Source: Halovivax cerinus (GTDB lineage Archaea; Halobacteriota; Halobacteria; Halobacteriales; Natrialbaceae). Taken from it: a stretch of 64,000 nucleotides of DNA. Made by a program: the position numbers and the translations under genes. Where the stretch lies: the NCBI RefSeq assembly GCF_024498195.1, contig NZ_CP101824.1:1860001-1924000 (forward strand), in the 5' to 3' direction. Below the pieces are notes generated by a model. That model had not been told where the DNA came from and made no database searches. It saw only the letters and a program-made list of their open reading frames with translations. Shown in pieces: positions 9,479-19,206 of this stretch. The stretch's first letter is position 1. Each line of letters opens with the position of its first letter.

Positions 9479-10228
9479 CTACTTCTCGACTATCCACACC
9501 TGTTCCTGACCCCCGCGCTCGAGCGGTTCGCCATCGAACCCGGCGTACACCGTCCAGTCGGACCAGCCGGTCGTTTCGCACAGGAGCTCGAACTCGCGTT
9601 TCGTAACCAGCTTGAGCCGGTACGCCGATTCGCTGACAACCGTGCCGTCGTGTTCGACGGTTCGGCGCTCCCTGACGATCCACTCGACGGCATCTTCGAG
9701 CTCGGCGAGCGTGGTGATCTGGTACGTCTGGCCGTCTCGCTCGAGCACTTCCGTCTGCGGTTCGCCGTAGCGCTCGGCGATCCAGTCGATGTCTGGGGTA
9801 AAGAAGTTGAGTACGAGTCGTCCGCCTGGGGCGAGCGCCTCACGGAGTGTTCGAAGTGCTGCCTGTTGATCCTCGAGGCGTATAACGTGGAGGAACGCGC
9901 GGAACGGGACGATGACGAGGGCGTAGTTGCGTTCCGGTTGGAAGTCGGTGACGTCCGCCTGGCGGACGTGTGGCGAGCCGTCGATGTCTTCGGCTCGCTC
10001 TCGGAGGACGTCGAGCATTTCTCTGGAGACGTCGATCCCGTACGCATCGACGTCAGCATGGAGCAATTCGAGGTAGATCCGGCCGGTTCCGCAGCCGACC
10101 TCGAGGACGGGACCGTCAGCCTCCCGGGCGAGTTCGACGTAGAACTCTCGATCGCCGATCTCCTGATCGGCGTAGTAGTCGTCGTAGATGCCGGCCCAGT
10201 CGTCGAAATGTTCCTTTGCAGGATGCAT
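9479..10228 (-). CDS. Class I SAM-dependent methyltransferase
   Basis: This 249-residue protein has the Rossmann-type methyltransferase fold. Motif I is VLEVGCGTGRI near residue 41, the acidic residue of motif II follows in YGIDVS, and motif post-I/IV is near LVIVPFRAFLHV. The start HPAKEHFDDWAGIYDDYY is typical of small-molecule methyltransferases of this group. The substrate is unknown. It converges on the radical SAM gene and its duplicated tail, and is separated by 121 bases from the HTH regulator gene on the same strand. Confidence 0.9.
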   Translation of the reverse strand: MHPAKEHFDDWAGIYDDYYADQEIGDREFYVELAREADGPVLEVGCGTGRIYLELLHADVDAYGIDVSREMLDVLRERAEDIDGSPHVRQADVTDFQPERNYALVIVPFRAFLHVIRLEDQQAALRTLREALAPGGRLVLNFFTPDIDWIAERYGEPQTEVLERDGQTYQITTLAELEDAVEWIVRERRTVEHDGTVVSESAYRLKLVTKREFELLCETTGWSDWTVYAGFDGEPLERGGQEQVWIVEK

Positions 10229-10349
10229 ACCTCAATTCGTACTGTTACCGAGTAATACATTTCGGCGAGTTCTCCCGAACCCGTTCGAGGTGGTGGCCGG
10301 CCCGGCAATACGTCGCCCCGCCGGCGTGTGGATCTCCCTTCGATCAGTG

Positions 10350-11522
10350 TCACTCGATCTGCGTGGGATCGACGTCCGGGAGCGTGATGAGGTTCTCGCG
10401 GCCGATCCGGAGTTTCTCTATCTCGTCGTCGTCGTCCATCTGCGAGAGCAGTTGCGAGACCTTCGCGTTGGACCAGCCGGTCTCGTCCACGATCGCGGCC
10501 TGTTTCATACGGCCGCCGTTTTCGGTGAGCATGTGGACGACGCGCTCTTCGTCGCTCAAGAGCTCCGGATCGACGTCGCTCGTCTCCGCTTCGGTCGTCG
10601 TCTGTTCGACGGGGTCGTCTGCGGGCGGCGTCGACGGCCCGCCAGCGTCACCGTTCGACGATCCGTCGAGGAGCCGCTGGATCCGGTCCGGGAAGGCTTC
10701 GCTCGCCGGCCACCAGTCCGGCAGGGGCGCGTCGTCGTCCCACTCGTCGTCCCTGGTCCGAACGTACCAGATGAGGCCGCCCGCGACGGCGACGAGCGAG
10801 AGGCCGCCCAGGAGCAAGGGCCACGACCCACGGAGGAATCCCAGGACGCCGGCACGAGAGACGAGGACGATGTCGTAATCGTCGGGGCCGAGGAGTGTCG
10901 GCCCCTCCCAGACGATCCGGTTGTTGTCGATCCCGTGTGGTGTTCTGACGAAGTCGTGATTCTCCGGCGCCTGAAGGACCAGTCGCTGATTCGATCCGAC
11001 CTCCGAGTACCAGGGGTCACCGGACGCGGTCAGGAACGTATCCTGCAGTCGGAGGTGACTGCCGTCTACCTCCGCGAAGTTCGTCCACGTGAAGCTGAAT
11101 CTGAGGGTACCGACCTGCGTCTCGTTCGAGTAGGCCGTGGCGTTGTACCCGGCCACGTCGGACACCGGCCGCACGGTGGGGCGGTCCCAGCTGGCGTCCT
11201 GGATCGCCATCTCGCGTCCGGTTCGCTCCTCCGCGTACGGGAGGAACTGTGCGAACGTGGAGCGATCCGTCCTGACGTCGCGCTCGCCGGATCGGACTTC
11301 GTCGGCGAAGGTCTGGAACTGTTCGCGCTCGGACTCGTTCGCGAGGACGCGGTGATACTCGACCGTCCAGATGGCGTCCCCATCGTCCTGGAGTTCGATC
11401 ACGATATCCTGTCGTTGGTCGTCTCGTTGGTCGTGGTCGTCGAGCGCAACCGCTGTCGTGGGGCCCACGGAGAGCAGGAGGGCAACGACGAGGGAGACCA
11501 GGAGGGCGGATCGGACCCGCAT
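10350..11522 (-). CDS. Membrane-anchored winged-helix regulator with exported sensor domain
   Basis: This 390-residue protein starts at 11522 with a signal-like helix (ALLVSLVVALLLSVGPT). A polar region of about 220 residues with extracytoplasmic character follows, then a membrane helix (LLLGGLSLVAVAGGLIWYV) and an acidic linker. A C-terminal MarR/ArsR-like winged helix ends the protein (DEERVVHMLTENGGRMKQ, then VDETGWSNAKVSQLLSQM). The order matches haloarchaeal one-component membrane regulators whose outside domain is of unknown function. By inference it senses something outside the cell and regulates DNA inside. It is divergent from the exported protein gene at 11755 across 232 bases, so that gene is a likely target. 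A longer in-frame extension upstream was not used because the signal helix marks the start. Confidence 0.82.
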   Translation of the reverse strand: MRVRSALLVSLVVALLLSVGPTTAVALDDHDQRDDQRQDIVIELQDDGDAIWTVEYHRVLANESEREQFQTFADEVRSGERDVRTDRSTFAQFLPYAEERTGREMAIQDASWDRPTVRPVSDVAGYNATAYSNETQVGTLRFSFTWTNFAEVDGSHLRLQDTFLTASGDPWYSEVGSNQRLVLQAPENHDFVRTPHGIDNNRIVWEGPTLLGPDDYDIVLVSRAGVLGFLRGSWPLLLGGLSLVAVAGGLIWYVRTRDDEWDDDAPLPDWWPASEAFPDRIQRLLDGSSNGDAGGPSTPPADDPVEQTTTEAETSDVDPELLSDEERVVHMLTENGGRMKQAAIVDETGWSNAKVSQLLSQMDDDDEIEKLRIGRENLITLPDVDPTQIE

Positions 11523-11754
11523 TGATGTGTTTCGGTGCGAGCCGGGGTCAAAAAACCCTTTCCATACGATCATGTTCACGCATCCGGCGTGAACTCCTCG
11601 CTGAACCGCAGAACGCTTCCAGGCCCGATCCATCGGTCCGACGCGGGTCGCGACGGTCGTGATCGTACTGGAGGACGGCAATCGCGTTCGGTGGTCACCC
11701 GGCCGAACGAAAGGACGACTGGTTTTTGTACCTGGACCCGAAACGACGGAATCG

Positions 11755-12987
11755 ATGAGGTCCGCGCTACCCATCGTGATCGTCGCCCTCCTCGTCTCCT
11801 CACTCCTGTCCGTGGCGGTCGTCGCCGAGATGGGCACACCGGGCGCAGCGATCGACGAGGACGACAGACCGGCGTCGGTCGATGACCAGAGCCAGGTCGC
11901 GTTTCAGGCCGATCCCGCCGATACGACGAGCCGGCAGCGGCTCACCGGATCCTCCGTGAACGCCTATACCACGATGGGTCCGGATCTCGGGACGACACTC
12001 GCCGCCTCGAACGACGAACTCGACCAGGAGTGGCGGTTCCACGGCCTCGAGTACGAGTGGGACAGCCTCTCCCAGGAGGAACGGACGAAACGCGTCACCG
12101 CCTACACCGACCGTCTCTTGCAGCGCTCGGACGAACTCACCGAACGCGATCGGGCCGTCGTGCGTGCGATGGCAGACGGAGACGCCACCCCCGACCGAGT
12201 CGTCCGCACATTCGCCCGGAGTGATCACGAAGCCGAAATTATACTGGAGAATCTTGATCGCCTCTCCCAAACCGCCGCGTCTGTCCCCGATCTCAAAACC
12301 ATCATCCGGCCTGTGAGAGGCACTATCGAAACACATGGAGGGCCCGTTAGGAGTTCCGCGTATAACACGCTTTCAGCAGCTGGATCGTCCGACGCGTCCA
12401 CTATCATCCTCGTTGAGGTGGCAGAGTCAGGCGCCGTCGTCTCCACGGTGTCGGGTCAGTCCTACGCTCGGGGATCGCACCGGTTTGACAACCGTGCTTC
12501 GTCCGGCCCGGATCAAATCACGGATATATCCGGAGGAACCAACCGGCTCAATGTTCTGTACCCATGGGCTCGGAGCGACGAAGTGGATACTTCGAACTCC
12601 TACGATCAGTTCCTCTCGCAACATTTGTATTCATTCGAAATCCACCACGTTCAGGGCCGCCTCAGCGTCTATATGGACAGCCGGACGACCGACATCTTTC
12701 GCGAGGTGCAAGAGCTCCGACTGGACGAGGTGCCGAGCGAACCCATTGGTACCTGGTCCGGCGAATCGGCGGTCGTCTCGGTAAACGCTACCCCGTCGGG
12801 TGGGCCCCTCCACTTCAACGTGACCAATTCGACCGGCCACCCGGTCAACGCCACGATCCTGGCCGACGACCAGCCGATCGCCGAAACGGGTGAGGACGGG
12901 TCGACGTGGGTCGTCAGGCCGATGTCGGGCCAGGAGTTTACCGTCCAGGCCGAAGCGGAGACGATAGCCATCGATCCTGATAGCTAG
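11755..12987 (+). CDS. Exported haloarchaeal protein of unknown function
   Basis: The protein has 410 residues. The start at 11755 puts a signal peptide at the N-terminus (ALPIVIVALLVSSLLSVAVV). The mature part is acidic with mixed helices (QEERTKRVTAYTDRLLQRSD). A variable middle part follows, then a C-terminal beta-rich segment (GPLHFNVTNSTGHPVNATIL) like a small Ig-type domain. There is no C-terminal anchor. GTTTTTGTACC about 30 bases before the ATG is a plausible TATA element. Bases 12230-12660 are visibly less GC-rich than the flanks. Function is not recognised. Its divergent neighbour encodes a membrane regulator, which suggests a sensing or cell-surface role (inference). Confidence 0.75.
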   Translation: MRSALPIVIVALLVSSLLSVAVVAEMGTPGAAIDEDDRPASVDDQSQVAFQADPADTTSRQRLTGSSVNAYTTMGPDLGTTLAASNDELDQEWRFHGLEYEWDSLSQEERTKRVTAYTDRLLQRSDELTERDRAVVRAMADGDATPDRVVRTFARSDHEAEIILENLDRLSQTAASVPDLKTIIRPVRGTIETHGGPVRSSAYNTLSAAGSSDASTIILVEVAESGAVVSTVSGQSYARGSHRFDNRASSGPDQITDISGGTNRLNVLYPWARSDEVDTSNSYDQFLSQHLYSFEIHHVQGRLSVYMDSRTTDIFREVQELRLDEVPSEPIGTWSGESAVVSVNATPSGGPLHFNVTNSTGHPVNATILADDQPIAETGEDGSTWVVRPMSGQEFTVQAEAETIAIDPDS

Positions 12988-13076
12988 GCCCTTCGACCGG
13001 GTTCGCCGTTGGATCGCTATCAGCGTTGGGACGGCCCGTCCGACGGTTCATGTAGGGAGACGCGGCGACGGGCCGT

Positions 13077-13568
13077 ATGCCTCCGGCATGTTGTGTCGAC
13101 TGTCAGTCGGACCGGTCGGTTGCGCCGATCGTGGGTCTCCTCGCGCTGCTATCGGTGACTGTCTTGCTCGGTGCCGTCGTTGCGATTGGCGTGGGTTCGT
13201 TCGATGTCGGTGGCGAGCCGTCATCCATCGTTGTGTCGGTCTCTGCGGAGAGCGAGACGAATCGGATCGTCCTGACCCATCGGTACGGGGAGCCCATCTC
13301 CGTGTCAGAGGTCGACGTCGAGGTTTCGATCGACGGCGAACCGCTCGCGACACAACCCCCTGTCCCGTTCTTCCAGGCGGACGGATTTCGGGGTGGGCCA
13401 ACGGGTCCGTTCAACGAGCGAGCGGATCCACGCTGGGAGGTCGGCGAGCGGGCTGGGTTCGCGATCGCGGCGACGAACGCGCCGACGATCGGCCCCGGTG
13501 ACGAGGTGGTCGTCACGATCGTCGTGGACGGGGACCCGATCGCACGTGCCAGTACTACTGCGGACTAA
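13077..13568 (+). CDS. Type IV pilin-like protein
   Basis: This 163-residue protein starts with a short polar leader ending QSDRS, followed directly by a hydrophobic helix VAPIVGLLALLSVTVLLGAV. This is the class III (prepilin peptidase) signal and core helix pattern of haloarchaeal pilins with the DUF1628-type N-terminal domain. The remainder is a small beta-rich domain (VVVSVSAESETNRIVLTHR). By inference it is a minor pilin or pseudopilin anchored outside the cell. No pilus assembly genes adjoin it. The leader carries an unusual CC pair near its start, and the exact start codon is uncertain. Confidence 0.75.
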   Translation: MPPACCVDCQSDRSVAPIVGLLALLSVTVLLGAVVAIGVGSFDVGGEPSSIVVSVSAESETNRIVLTHRYGEPISVSEVDVEVSIDGEPLATQPPVPFFQADGFRGGPTGPFNERADPRWEVGERAGFAIAATNAPTIGPGDEVVVTIVVDGDPIARASTTAD

Positions 13569-13660
13569 CGATCGTACGTTCGGGCGAAAAACACGGTTTC
13601 GGGTGGAGTACGCGGCCGAGAACGCGGAGTCGGGTGTCGATACCCGGCTGGCGTCGGTAG

Positions 13661-14281
13661 CTACTCCGGGGCGCGACCCACCGTCGTGATGGCGACGTCC
13701 GGATCGTACGTCGGTCCCATCAGGGCGTGCTCGACGTCCTCGAATCCCGCCTGTGTGAACATGCGGTCGGCGTCGTCTTCGTCGTAGAAGAGCATGATCG
13801 CGTCGGCGAGTCTCTGGGTGAGCGTGTTCGATGGGTAGTTGGGACCGACGACGAGCACCTGACCGCCGGGGACGAGGACGCGGCGGAACTCCCTGAGCGT
13901 CCGGACGGGCTGGGGCCAGTACTCGATCGAACCCGACGACCAGACGACGTCGAACGCGTTCGTCTCGAACGGGAGGCGTTCGGCGTCGCCGAGATGGAAC
14001 GAGACGGGCCCTCGTTTTCCGAACTTCTCGTAGGCCTTCTCGAGCTGGTGTGGACTCTGGTCGAGGGCGTAGACGTGGTCGACGTGTTCGAGGAGTCCCT
14101 CGGTACCGAACCCGGTCCCGCAGCCGACGTCGAGGACCGTCGGCTCGCCGTCGAAGTCGAGGAGCGAGAGTGCCTCTGTGCGCATCTCTTCGTTCCAGAT
14201 GAACGGATTCACCCGGTCGTAGACCCGGGAGAGGTACTTGTAGAAGAGACGGGCGCGCGTCTTGTTCTCGAGTATTCCCAT
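13661..14281 (-). CDS. UbiE/MenG-like SAM-dependent methyltransferase
   Basis: This 206-residue protein starts at 14281 (MGILENKTRARLFYKYLSR). It carries motif I LDVGCGTGFG, the acidic residue in YALDQS and the LVPGGQVLVVGP motif. The N-terminal sequence YDRVNPFIWNEEMR resembles quinone-biosynthesis methyltransferases (demethylmenaquinone or MPBQ/MSBQ type). Menaquinone methylation is therefore likely but not proven. A longer reading upstream is arginine-rich low-quality sequence and was rejected. It is divergent from the ATP synthase operon. Confidence 0.85.
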   Translation of the reverse strand: MGILENKTRARLFYKYLSRVYDRVNPFIWNEEMRTEALSLLDFDGEPTVLDVGCGTGFGTEGLLEHVDHVYALDQSPHQLEKAYEKFGKRGPVSFHLGDAERLPFETNAFDVVWSSGSIEYWPQPVRTLREFRRVLVPGGQVLVVGPNYPSNTLTQRLADAIMLFYDEDDADRMFTQAGFEDVEHALMGPTYDPDVAITTVGRAPE

Positions 14282-14455
14282 GACGTGGGGGTGGCAGGGC
14301 GCACACATAATGTCTGCTGATCGGTGCCGGTGGCTGGAATCCGATCGACGCCGATGATCGAACCGGACCGGACGGTGAAATCGACCGCGACGTCGGGCCG
14401 GCCGAGCTGTCACGAGCACGACGGATACAGGGATCGACGCCGACGAGCTTTCGCA

Positions 14456-14467
14456 ACTACCTTATAC
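14456..14467 (+). promoter_or_regulatory. TATA box of the ATP synthase operon
   Basis: CTACCTTATACG lies about 36 bases before the ATG of atpH. The predicted transcription start is near 14490, giving a leader of about 9 bases. Confidence 0.6.
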
Positions 14468-14498
14468 GGCGCCCGGCCAAGATTCGGACGATTCGACC

Positions 14499-14831
14499 AT
14501 GCCGAGGCCAGAGGTTCTCGACCGGATACAGTCGGCGGAGACAGCAGCCGACGAGATCGTCTCCGAGGCGGAAGACGATCGTGACGAACGCATCGCCGAG
14601 GCCAGGGAGCGCGCCGAGGAGATCCGCTCCGAGGCCGAGACCGAGGCTCGTGAAACCAAAGAGGCGCGTCTCGAGGAGGCCAGAGACGAGATCGACGCCG
14701 AGTGCGAGCGCATCCTCCGCGAGGGCGAGGCCGAACGAGAGGACCTCGCCGAGAGCGCGCGCGGACAGGTCGACGAGGTGACGGACTACGTCGTGACCCT
14801 GTTCAAGGAGGACGTCGATGTTCAGGCCTGA
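14499..14831 (+). CDS. atpH: A-type ATP synthase subunit H
   Basis: This 110-residue, highly charged protein is almost entirely predicted coiled coil (EIVSEAEDDRDERIAEARER and similar heptads). It is the first gene of the A-type ATP synthase cluster. Subunit H pairs with subunit E to form the peripheral stalk that joins the membrane and catalytic parts. The size fits the family (about 105-110 residues). It overlaps the start of atpI by 14 bases, which implies translational coupling. Confidence 0.92.
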   Translation: MPRPEVLDRIQSAETAADEIVSEAEDDRDERIAEARERAEEIRSEAETEARETKEARLEEARDEIDAECERILREGEAEREDLAESARGQVDEVTDYVVTLFKEDVDVQA

Positions 14832-17091
14832 ACAGATGGCGAAGGTGTCGGTGACGGGGTCGCGGGCGGTCATGCCCGCCGTCATCGAGACCGTCCACGA
14901 CCTGGGACTCGTCCACCTCTCCGATTACGACGGCTCCTGGTCGGGCTTCGAGAACGGCGACCCGATCGAGGGCGCCGACGCGACCTCGGAGAAACTCGTC
15001 ACCGTCCGGGCGCTAGAGAGTACGCTCGACGTCGATCCGGACGAGGTCGATCCGCAGGCGACCCTGCCCGACGACTGGGAGGATCGCCTCGAAGCGCTCC
15101 GCGTCCGCGTCAACGACCTGGACGACGAGCGCGGCGAGACGCGCGACCGACTCCGGCAGGTTGACGAGCGGATCGACCGCCTCGAACCGTTCGCGGACCT
15201 CGGGATCGACCTCGAACTCCTCTCGGGCTACGAGAGCATCGACCTCGTCGTCGGCGAGGGCGACGTCGGCGAAATCGAAACGGCACTCGACGCGGACGAC
15301 GCGATCGCCGCCTACGAGACGTTCGTCGGCGGCGACGTCGTCGCCATCGCCGCGGCCCCCGCCTCCGACGGGCGTCCCCGGGCCGCCGATACCGAGGGCC
15401 TGATCGCGGACGCACTCGTCAGCGTGGAGTTCTCGTCGTACGAGGTTCCCGAGGTCGCCGAGACGCCGTCGGCCTACCTCGAGGAACTGGAGTCAGAGAA
15501 GGCCGATCTCGAATTCGAACAGGCGAAGATCGACGACGAACTGGCCGAGATCGCCGCCGAGACGGGTCCGTTCCTCCGTCGGATCGAGACCGAGCTGACG
15601 ACCGACGTCGAGCAGGCCGAGGCGCCACTTCGCTTCGCGACGACCGAACGCGCGTTCGTCGCCGAGGGCTGGATCCCGGCCGAGCGCTACGACGCGTTCG
15701 AATCCGATCTTCGCGACGCCGTCGGCGACCGCGTCGAGATCGAGCAACTGGAGGTCGCCGAGTTCAGCGATCACGGCCACGACGACCACGAGGTCGGCGA
15801 ACCCGACGAGACGGACCGTTCGAAGGCCGGCGACCGCGACCCCCAGTCGCCGGAGTCGGCCGCCGAGGACGAGCCCGAACGCGCGAAGGCGACAGATGGC
15901 GGCACGACCGGCGCGGCCGCTGGCTCGAGTGGTGCGGTGACGATGGACGAGAACCCGCCGGTCGTCCTCGACAACGTATCTCCGGCGCGACCGTTCGAGA
16001 TGCTGGTTCAGATGGTCGGCCAGCCGAGGTACAGCGAGCTGGACCCGACATTCCTCGTCTTCCTCACCTACCCGTTCGCGTTCGGATTCATGATCGGCGA
16101 CATGGGCTACGGTCTGCTCTACATGGCGATGGGATACGGCGTCTGGAAAGCGTTCGACTCAGATGCCGGGAAGGCGCTCGGAACGATCGGCATCTGGGCC
16201 GGCGCGTTCACCCTCATCTTCGGCTATCTGTACGGTGAAGCGTTCGGGACGCACCTGTACAACTTAAGCGAAGCGTTCACGTATCTGCCCCTCGAAGGCG
16301 TCCTCGCGAAGGGCCTGTTGATCACCGAGTGGGCCAACTTCTGGATCCTGCTGGCGATCGTCTTCGGGCTGGTCCACCTCAATCTGGGGCTCGTTATGGG
16401 CTTCGTCAACGAGCTGGACCACGGCTTGAAGGCAGCCGTCTACGAGAAGCTCTCGTGGATCCTCGCGATGAACGGCCTGTTCGTCTGGATCTTCAGCACG
16501 CATCTCGCCGGGGGCAAACCGGACCTGCTCTTCGGCGATGGGAGTCCATTCTACAGCATGGAGGCGTTCGAACTGGGATTCACCGGCTTCCCCGAAATCG
16601 TCGGAATCGCCGGACTCGTCGTGATGGTCGTCGGTCTCGTCATGGTCGGCATCGGTGAAGGGATCGCCGGGCTCGCCGAGTCTCCGGCGTACATGTTCGG
16701 CCACGTGCTGTCGTACCTTCGACTGACGGCTGTCCTGCTCGCGAAAGCGGGGATGGCCTTTGCCGTCAACCTGCTGGTGTGGGGCGCGTACGAACACGAC
16801 GGTTCGACGGTATTCAACTATCCCACGTACGACGTCACACACGGCGGTTACGAGCAGGTGTTCCCCGGACTGATGCACCTCGGTGATGGCCCGCTCGTCT
16901 CGGCAATCGCCATCGTCGGCGGCGTGCTCGTATTCGTCCTCGGTCACGTCCTGGTTCTGGTGCTCGGCATCACCGCGGCGGGTATCCAGATGCTCCGCCT
17001 CGAGTACGTCGAGTTCTTCCAGAAGTTCTACGAGGGTGGTGGCGAGGAGTACGAGCCGTTCGGTCGAGACGGCGCGCCGACAGCAGACTGA
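14818..17091 (+). CDS. atpI: A-type ATP synthase subunit I (a-like)
   Basis: This 757-residue protein combines a soluble N-terminal half, rich in coiled coil, with a C-terminal membrane half of about seven or eight helices (FLVFLTYPFAFGFMIGDMGY, GHVLSYLRLTAVLLAKAG). The latter contains the arginine of the proton channel region. It is the stator subunit through which ions pass against the K ring. A haloarchaeal feature is an acidic, Gly/Ala-rich linker around residues 320-375 between the two halves. The start is chosen at 14818, overlapping atpH. Confidence 0.95.
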   Translation: MFRPEQMAKVSVTGSRAVMPAVIETVHDLGLVHLSDYDGSWSGFENGDPIEGADATSEKLVTVRALESTLDVDPDEVDPQATLPDDWEDRLEALRVRVNDLDDERGETRDRLRQVDERIDRLEPFADLGIDLELLSGYESIDLVVGEGDVGEIETALDADDAIAAYETFVGGDVVAIAAAPASDGRPRAADTEGLIADALVSVEFSSYEVPEVAETPSAYLEELESEKADLEFEQAKIDDELAEIAAETGPFLRRIETELTTDVEQAEAPLRFATTERAFVAEGWIPAERYDAFESDLRDAVGDRVEIEQLEVAEFSDHGHDDHEVGEPDETDRSKAGDRDPQSPESAAEDEPERAKATDGGTTGAAAGSSGAVTMDENPPVVLDNVSPARPFEMLVQMVGQPRYSELDPTFLVFLTYPFAFGFMIGDMGYGLLYMAMGYGVWKAFDSDAGKALGTIGIWAGAFTLIFGYLYGEAFGTHLYNLSEAFTYLPLEGVLAKGLLITEWANFWILLAIVFGLVHLNLGLVMGFVNELDHGLKAAVYEKLSWILAMNGLFVWIFSTHLAGGKPDLLFGDGSPFYSMEAFELGFTGFPEIVGIAGLVVMVVGLVMVGIGEGIAGLAESPAYMFGHVLSYLRLTAVLLAKAGMAFAVNLLVWGAYEHDGSTVFNYPTYDVTHGGYEQVFPGLMHLGDGPLVSAIAIVGGVLVFVLGHVLVLVLGITAAGIQMLRLEYVEFFQKFYEGGGEEYEPFGRDGAPTAD

Positions 17092-17278
17092 CGCTGTCGA
17101 ACATCGTCTGTCTCGGACCGACGGAGCGTTCCGCTGGCGGTTCCGATAGAGTACAAATTCTTCCGAAATCGGGCTACCCAGCTTTTAGCGGTGTCGATTT
17201 CTTTCGAGGGATTTATGGGGTGTCCAGAGCCACGTACGACTGTTCACAGCCAACTGAACGTGCGGACTTCATCCAACA

Positions 17279-17560
17279 ATGATCGAAAACCTACCCGAGC
17301 TGTTCGATACGGTACTGTCGACCGCTGCACCGACCAACGACCAGGACGTCGAAGTCGCCTCGTACATGGCTGGCGCCGCGGCGGCGATCGCGGTCGGCCT
17401 CGCCGCGCTCGGTTCCGGCTACGCAGAGCGCGGTATCGGTGCGGCGGCTGTCGGCGCTATCGCCGAGGACCGGGACATGTTCGTTCCGGGTATCGTCATG
17501 ACAGTGCTGCCGGAGACGCTCGTCATCTTCGCCATCGTCGTCATCTTCCTGGTCTCCTAG
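17279..17560 (+). CDS. atpK: A-type ATP synthase subunit K (proteolipid)
   Basis: This 93-residue protein has two membrane helices (AGAAAAIAVGLAALGSGY and GIVMTVLPETLVIFAIVV). The ion-binding carboxylate is the Glu of LPETL in helix 2. It forms the rotating ring. The family varies in hairpin number; this is the single-hairpin, 8-9 kDa form. A 187-base gap separates it from atpI and contains GGGATTTATGGGG near 17208, a possible internal promoter that could raise expression of this high-copy subunit. Confidence 0.95.
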   Translation: MIENLPELFDTVLSTAAPTNDQDVEVASYMAGAAAAIAVGLAALGSGYAERGIGAAAVGAIAEDRDMFVPGIVMTVLPETLVIFAIVVIFLVS

Positions 17561-17575
17561 CGACCACCCCTCACA

Positions 17576-18157
17576 ATGAGTTTGGATACTGTCGTAGAGG
17601 ACATTCGAGAGGAAGCCCACGCGCGTGCGGAGAACATCCGCGAGGAGGGCGAAACCCGCGCCGAGGAGATCGTCGCCGACGCCGAGGACGACGCCGCGGA
17701 GATCCGCGCGGAGGCCGAGCGAGAGGCCGACCGCGAGATCGAACAGCTGCGTGAGCAGCGACTCTCCAGCGCGGAACTCGAGGCCAAGCAGGAGCGCCTC
17801 GAGGCCCGCCGCGACGTACTGGGCGACGTTCGCGAGGCCGTCGAGGAGGAACTGGCCTCCCTCGAGGGCGACACTCGCGAGGAACTGACGCGAACGCTGC
17901 TTTCGGCTGCAAGCGACGAGTTCGAGGACGGTGACGACGTCCGCGTCTACGGCCGCGCCGAGGATCGCGACCTCCTGGAATCGATCGTCGACGACTACGA
18001 CGGCTACGAGGTGGCCGGCGAGCGCGACTGTCTCGGCGGCGTCGTCGTCGAAAGCGAGGGCTCGCGGGTCAGAGTCAACAACACGTTCGACTCGATCCTC
18101 GAGGACGTCTGGGAGGACAACCTCCGCGAGATCAGCGGGAGACTGTTCGACCAATGA
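17576..18157 (+). CDS. atpE: A-type ATP synthase subunit E
   Basis: This 193-residue protein has an N-terminal coiled coil (about residues 1-95, for example EEGETRAEEIVADAEDD) and a C-terminal globular domain (RVYGRAEDRDLLESIV). Together with subunit H it forms the peripheral stalk binding the A3B3 head. It lies 15 bases after atpK and overlaps atpC by 4 bases (ATGA), so it is co-translated. Confidence 0.94.
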   Translation: MSLDTVVEDIREEAHARAENIREEGETRAEEIVADAEDDAAEIRAEAEREADREIEQLREQRLSSAELEAKQERLEARRDVLGDVREAVEEELASLEGDTREELTRTLLSAASDEFEDGDDVRVYGRAEDRDLLESIVDDYDGYEVAGERDCLGGVVVESEGSRVRVNNTFDSILEDVWEDNLREISGRLFDQ

Positions 18158-19206
18158 GTGCAGGTGCCTCGAATCCGGAGTTCGTCAACGCTCGCGTCCG
18201 GACGCGCCGAGCGACGCTGTTCGCAGACGAGGACTACCGGAAGCTGATCCGGATGGGGCCAAGCGGCATCGCGCGATTCATGGAAGAGCGCGAGTACGAA
18301 GACGAGATCAACGAACTCGGCGCGCGATTCTCGGGCGTCGACCTGATCGAGTACGCCCTCAATCGCAACCTCGCGAAGCACTTCGACGACCTGCTGGACT
18401 GGTCGGAGGGCCGACTGTACGACCTGATCGCCCGCTACCTGCGCAAGTTCGACGTCTGGAACGTCAAGACGATCCTTCGGGGCATCTACACCGACACGCC
18501 CGCCGAGGAGATCGGAACTGACCTCATCCGTGCAGGTGAACTCGACGACGCGCTCCTCGACCGGCTGGTCGAGGTCGACGACATCGAGGATGCGATCGAG
18601 TTACTCAATCGGACCATCTTTTACGACGCGCTCAGTTTGGCCTACGAAGAGTACGACAACACTGGCGCGCTCGTCCCGCTCGAGAACGCGCTCGACCGGA
18701 CGTTCTACGAGCGCCTCCTGGGTGACCTCGGCCGACCGCAGGAGGGCCCCGAGGCGATGTACGTCGAGTTCCTGCAGGCCGAGATCGACTTCCGGAACGC
18801 CCGGAACGCACTCCGGCTGGCCAGAAGCGGTGCCGACCTCGACCCCGCGGAGTTCTACATCGAGGGCGGCGCCCTCTTTACGGAATCGGAACTGCGTCGA
18901 CTGGTCAACGATCGCGAGGCGCTCGTGACCCACATCACCGAGGATCCGACCTACGGCGATCGGCTGTCGACGGCGCTCGATCGACTGCGCGAGGCAGATA
19001 GCCTCATCCAGTTCGAACACGCCCTCGACGCGGCGCTGCTCGAGTACTCCGACCGACTCTCGAGCATCTACCCCGTATCGGTCTCGGCGGTGCTATCCTA
19101 CATCCTCGCGAAGGAACGTGAGGTCGAGAACATCCGCGCCATCGCACGCGGTCGCGAAGTCGGCCTCTCGGAGGACGAGATCGAGAACGAACTGGTGGTC
19201 CTATGA
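18154..19206 (+). CDS. atpC: A-type ATP synthase subunit C
   Basis: This 350-residue, largely helical protein matches the subunit C/d family (VAC-type), which caps the K ring and holds the central stalk. Typical helical sequence includes [17 protein letters not shown] and the C-terminal [18 protein letters not shown]. Both ends overlap neighbours by 4 bases, with atpE upstream and atpF downstream. The length agrees with the family (about 350). Confidence 0.94.
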   Translation: MSAGASNPEFVNARVRTRRATLFADEDYRKLIRMGPSGIARFMEEREYEDEINELGARFSGVDLIEYALNRNLAKHFDDLLDWSEGRLYDLIARYLRKFDVWNVKTILRGIYTDTPAEEIGTDLIRAGELDDALLDRLVEVDDIEDAIELLNRTIFYDALSLAYEEYDNTGALVPLENALDRTFYERLLGDLGRPQEGPEAMYVEFLQAEIDFRNARNALRLARSGADLDPAEFYIEGGALFTESELRRLVNDREALVTHITEDPTYGDRLSTALDRLREADSLIQFEHALDAALLEYSDRLSSIYPVSVSAVLSYILAKEREVENIRAIARGREVGLSEDEIENELVVL

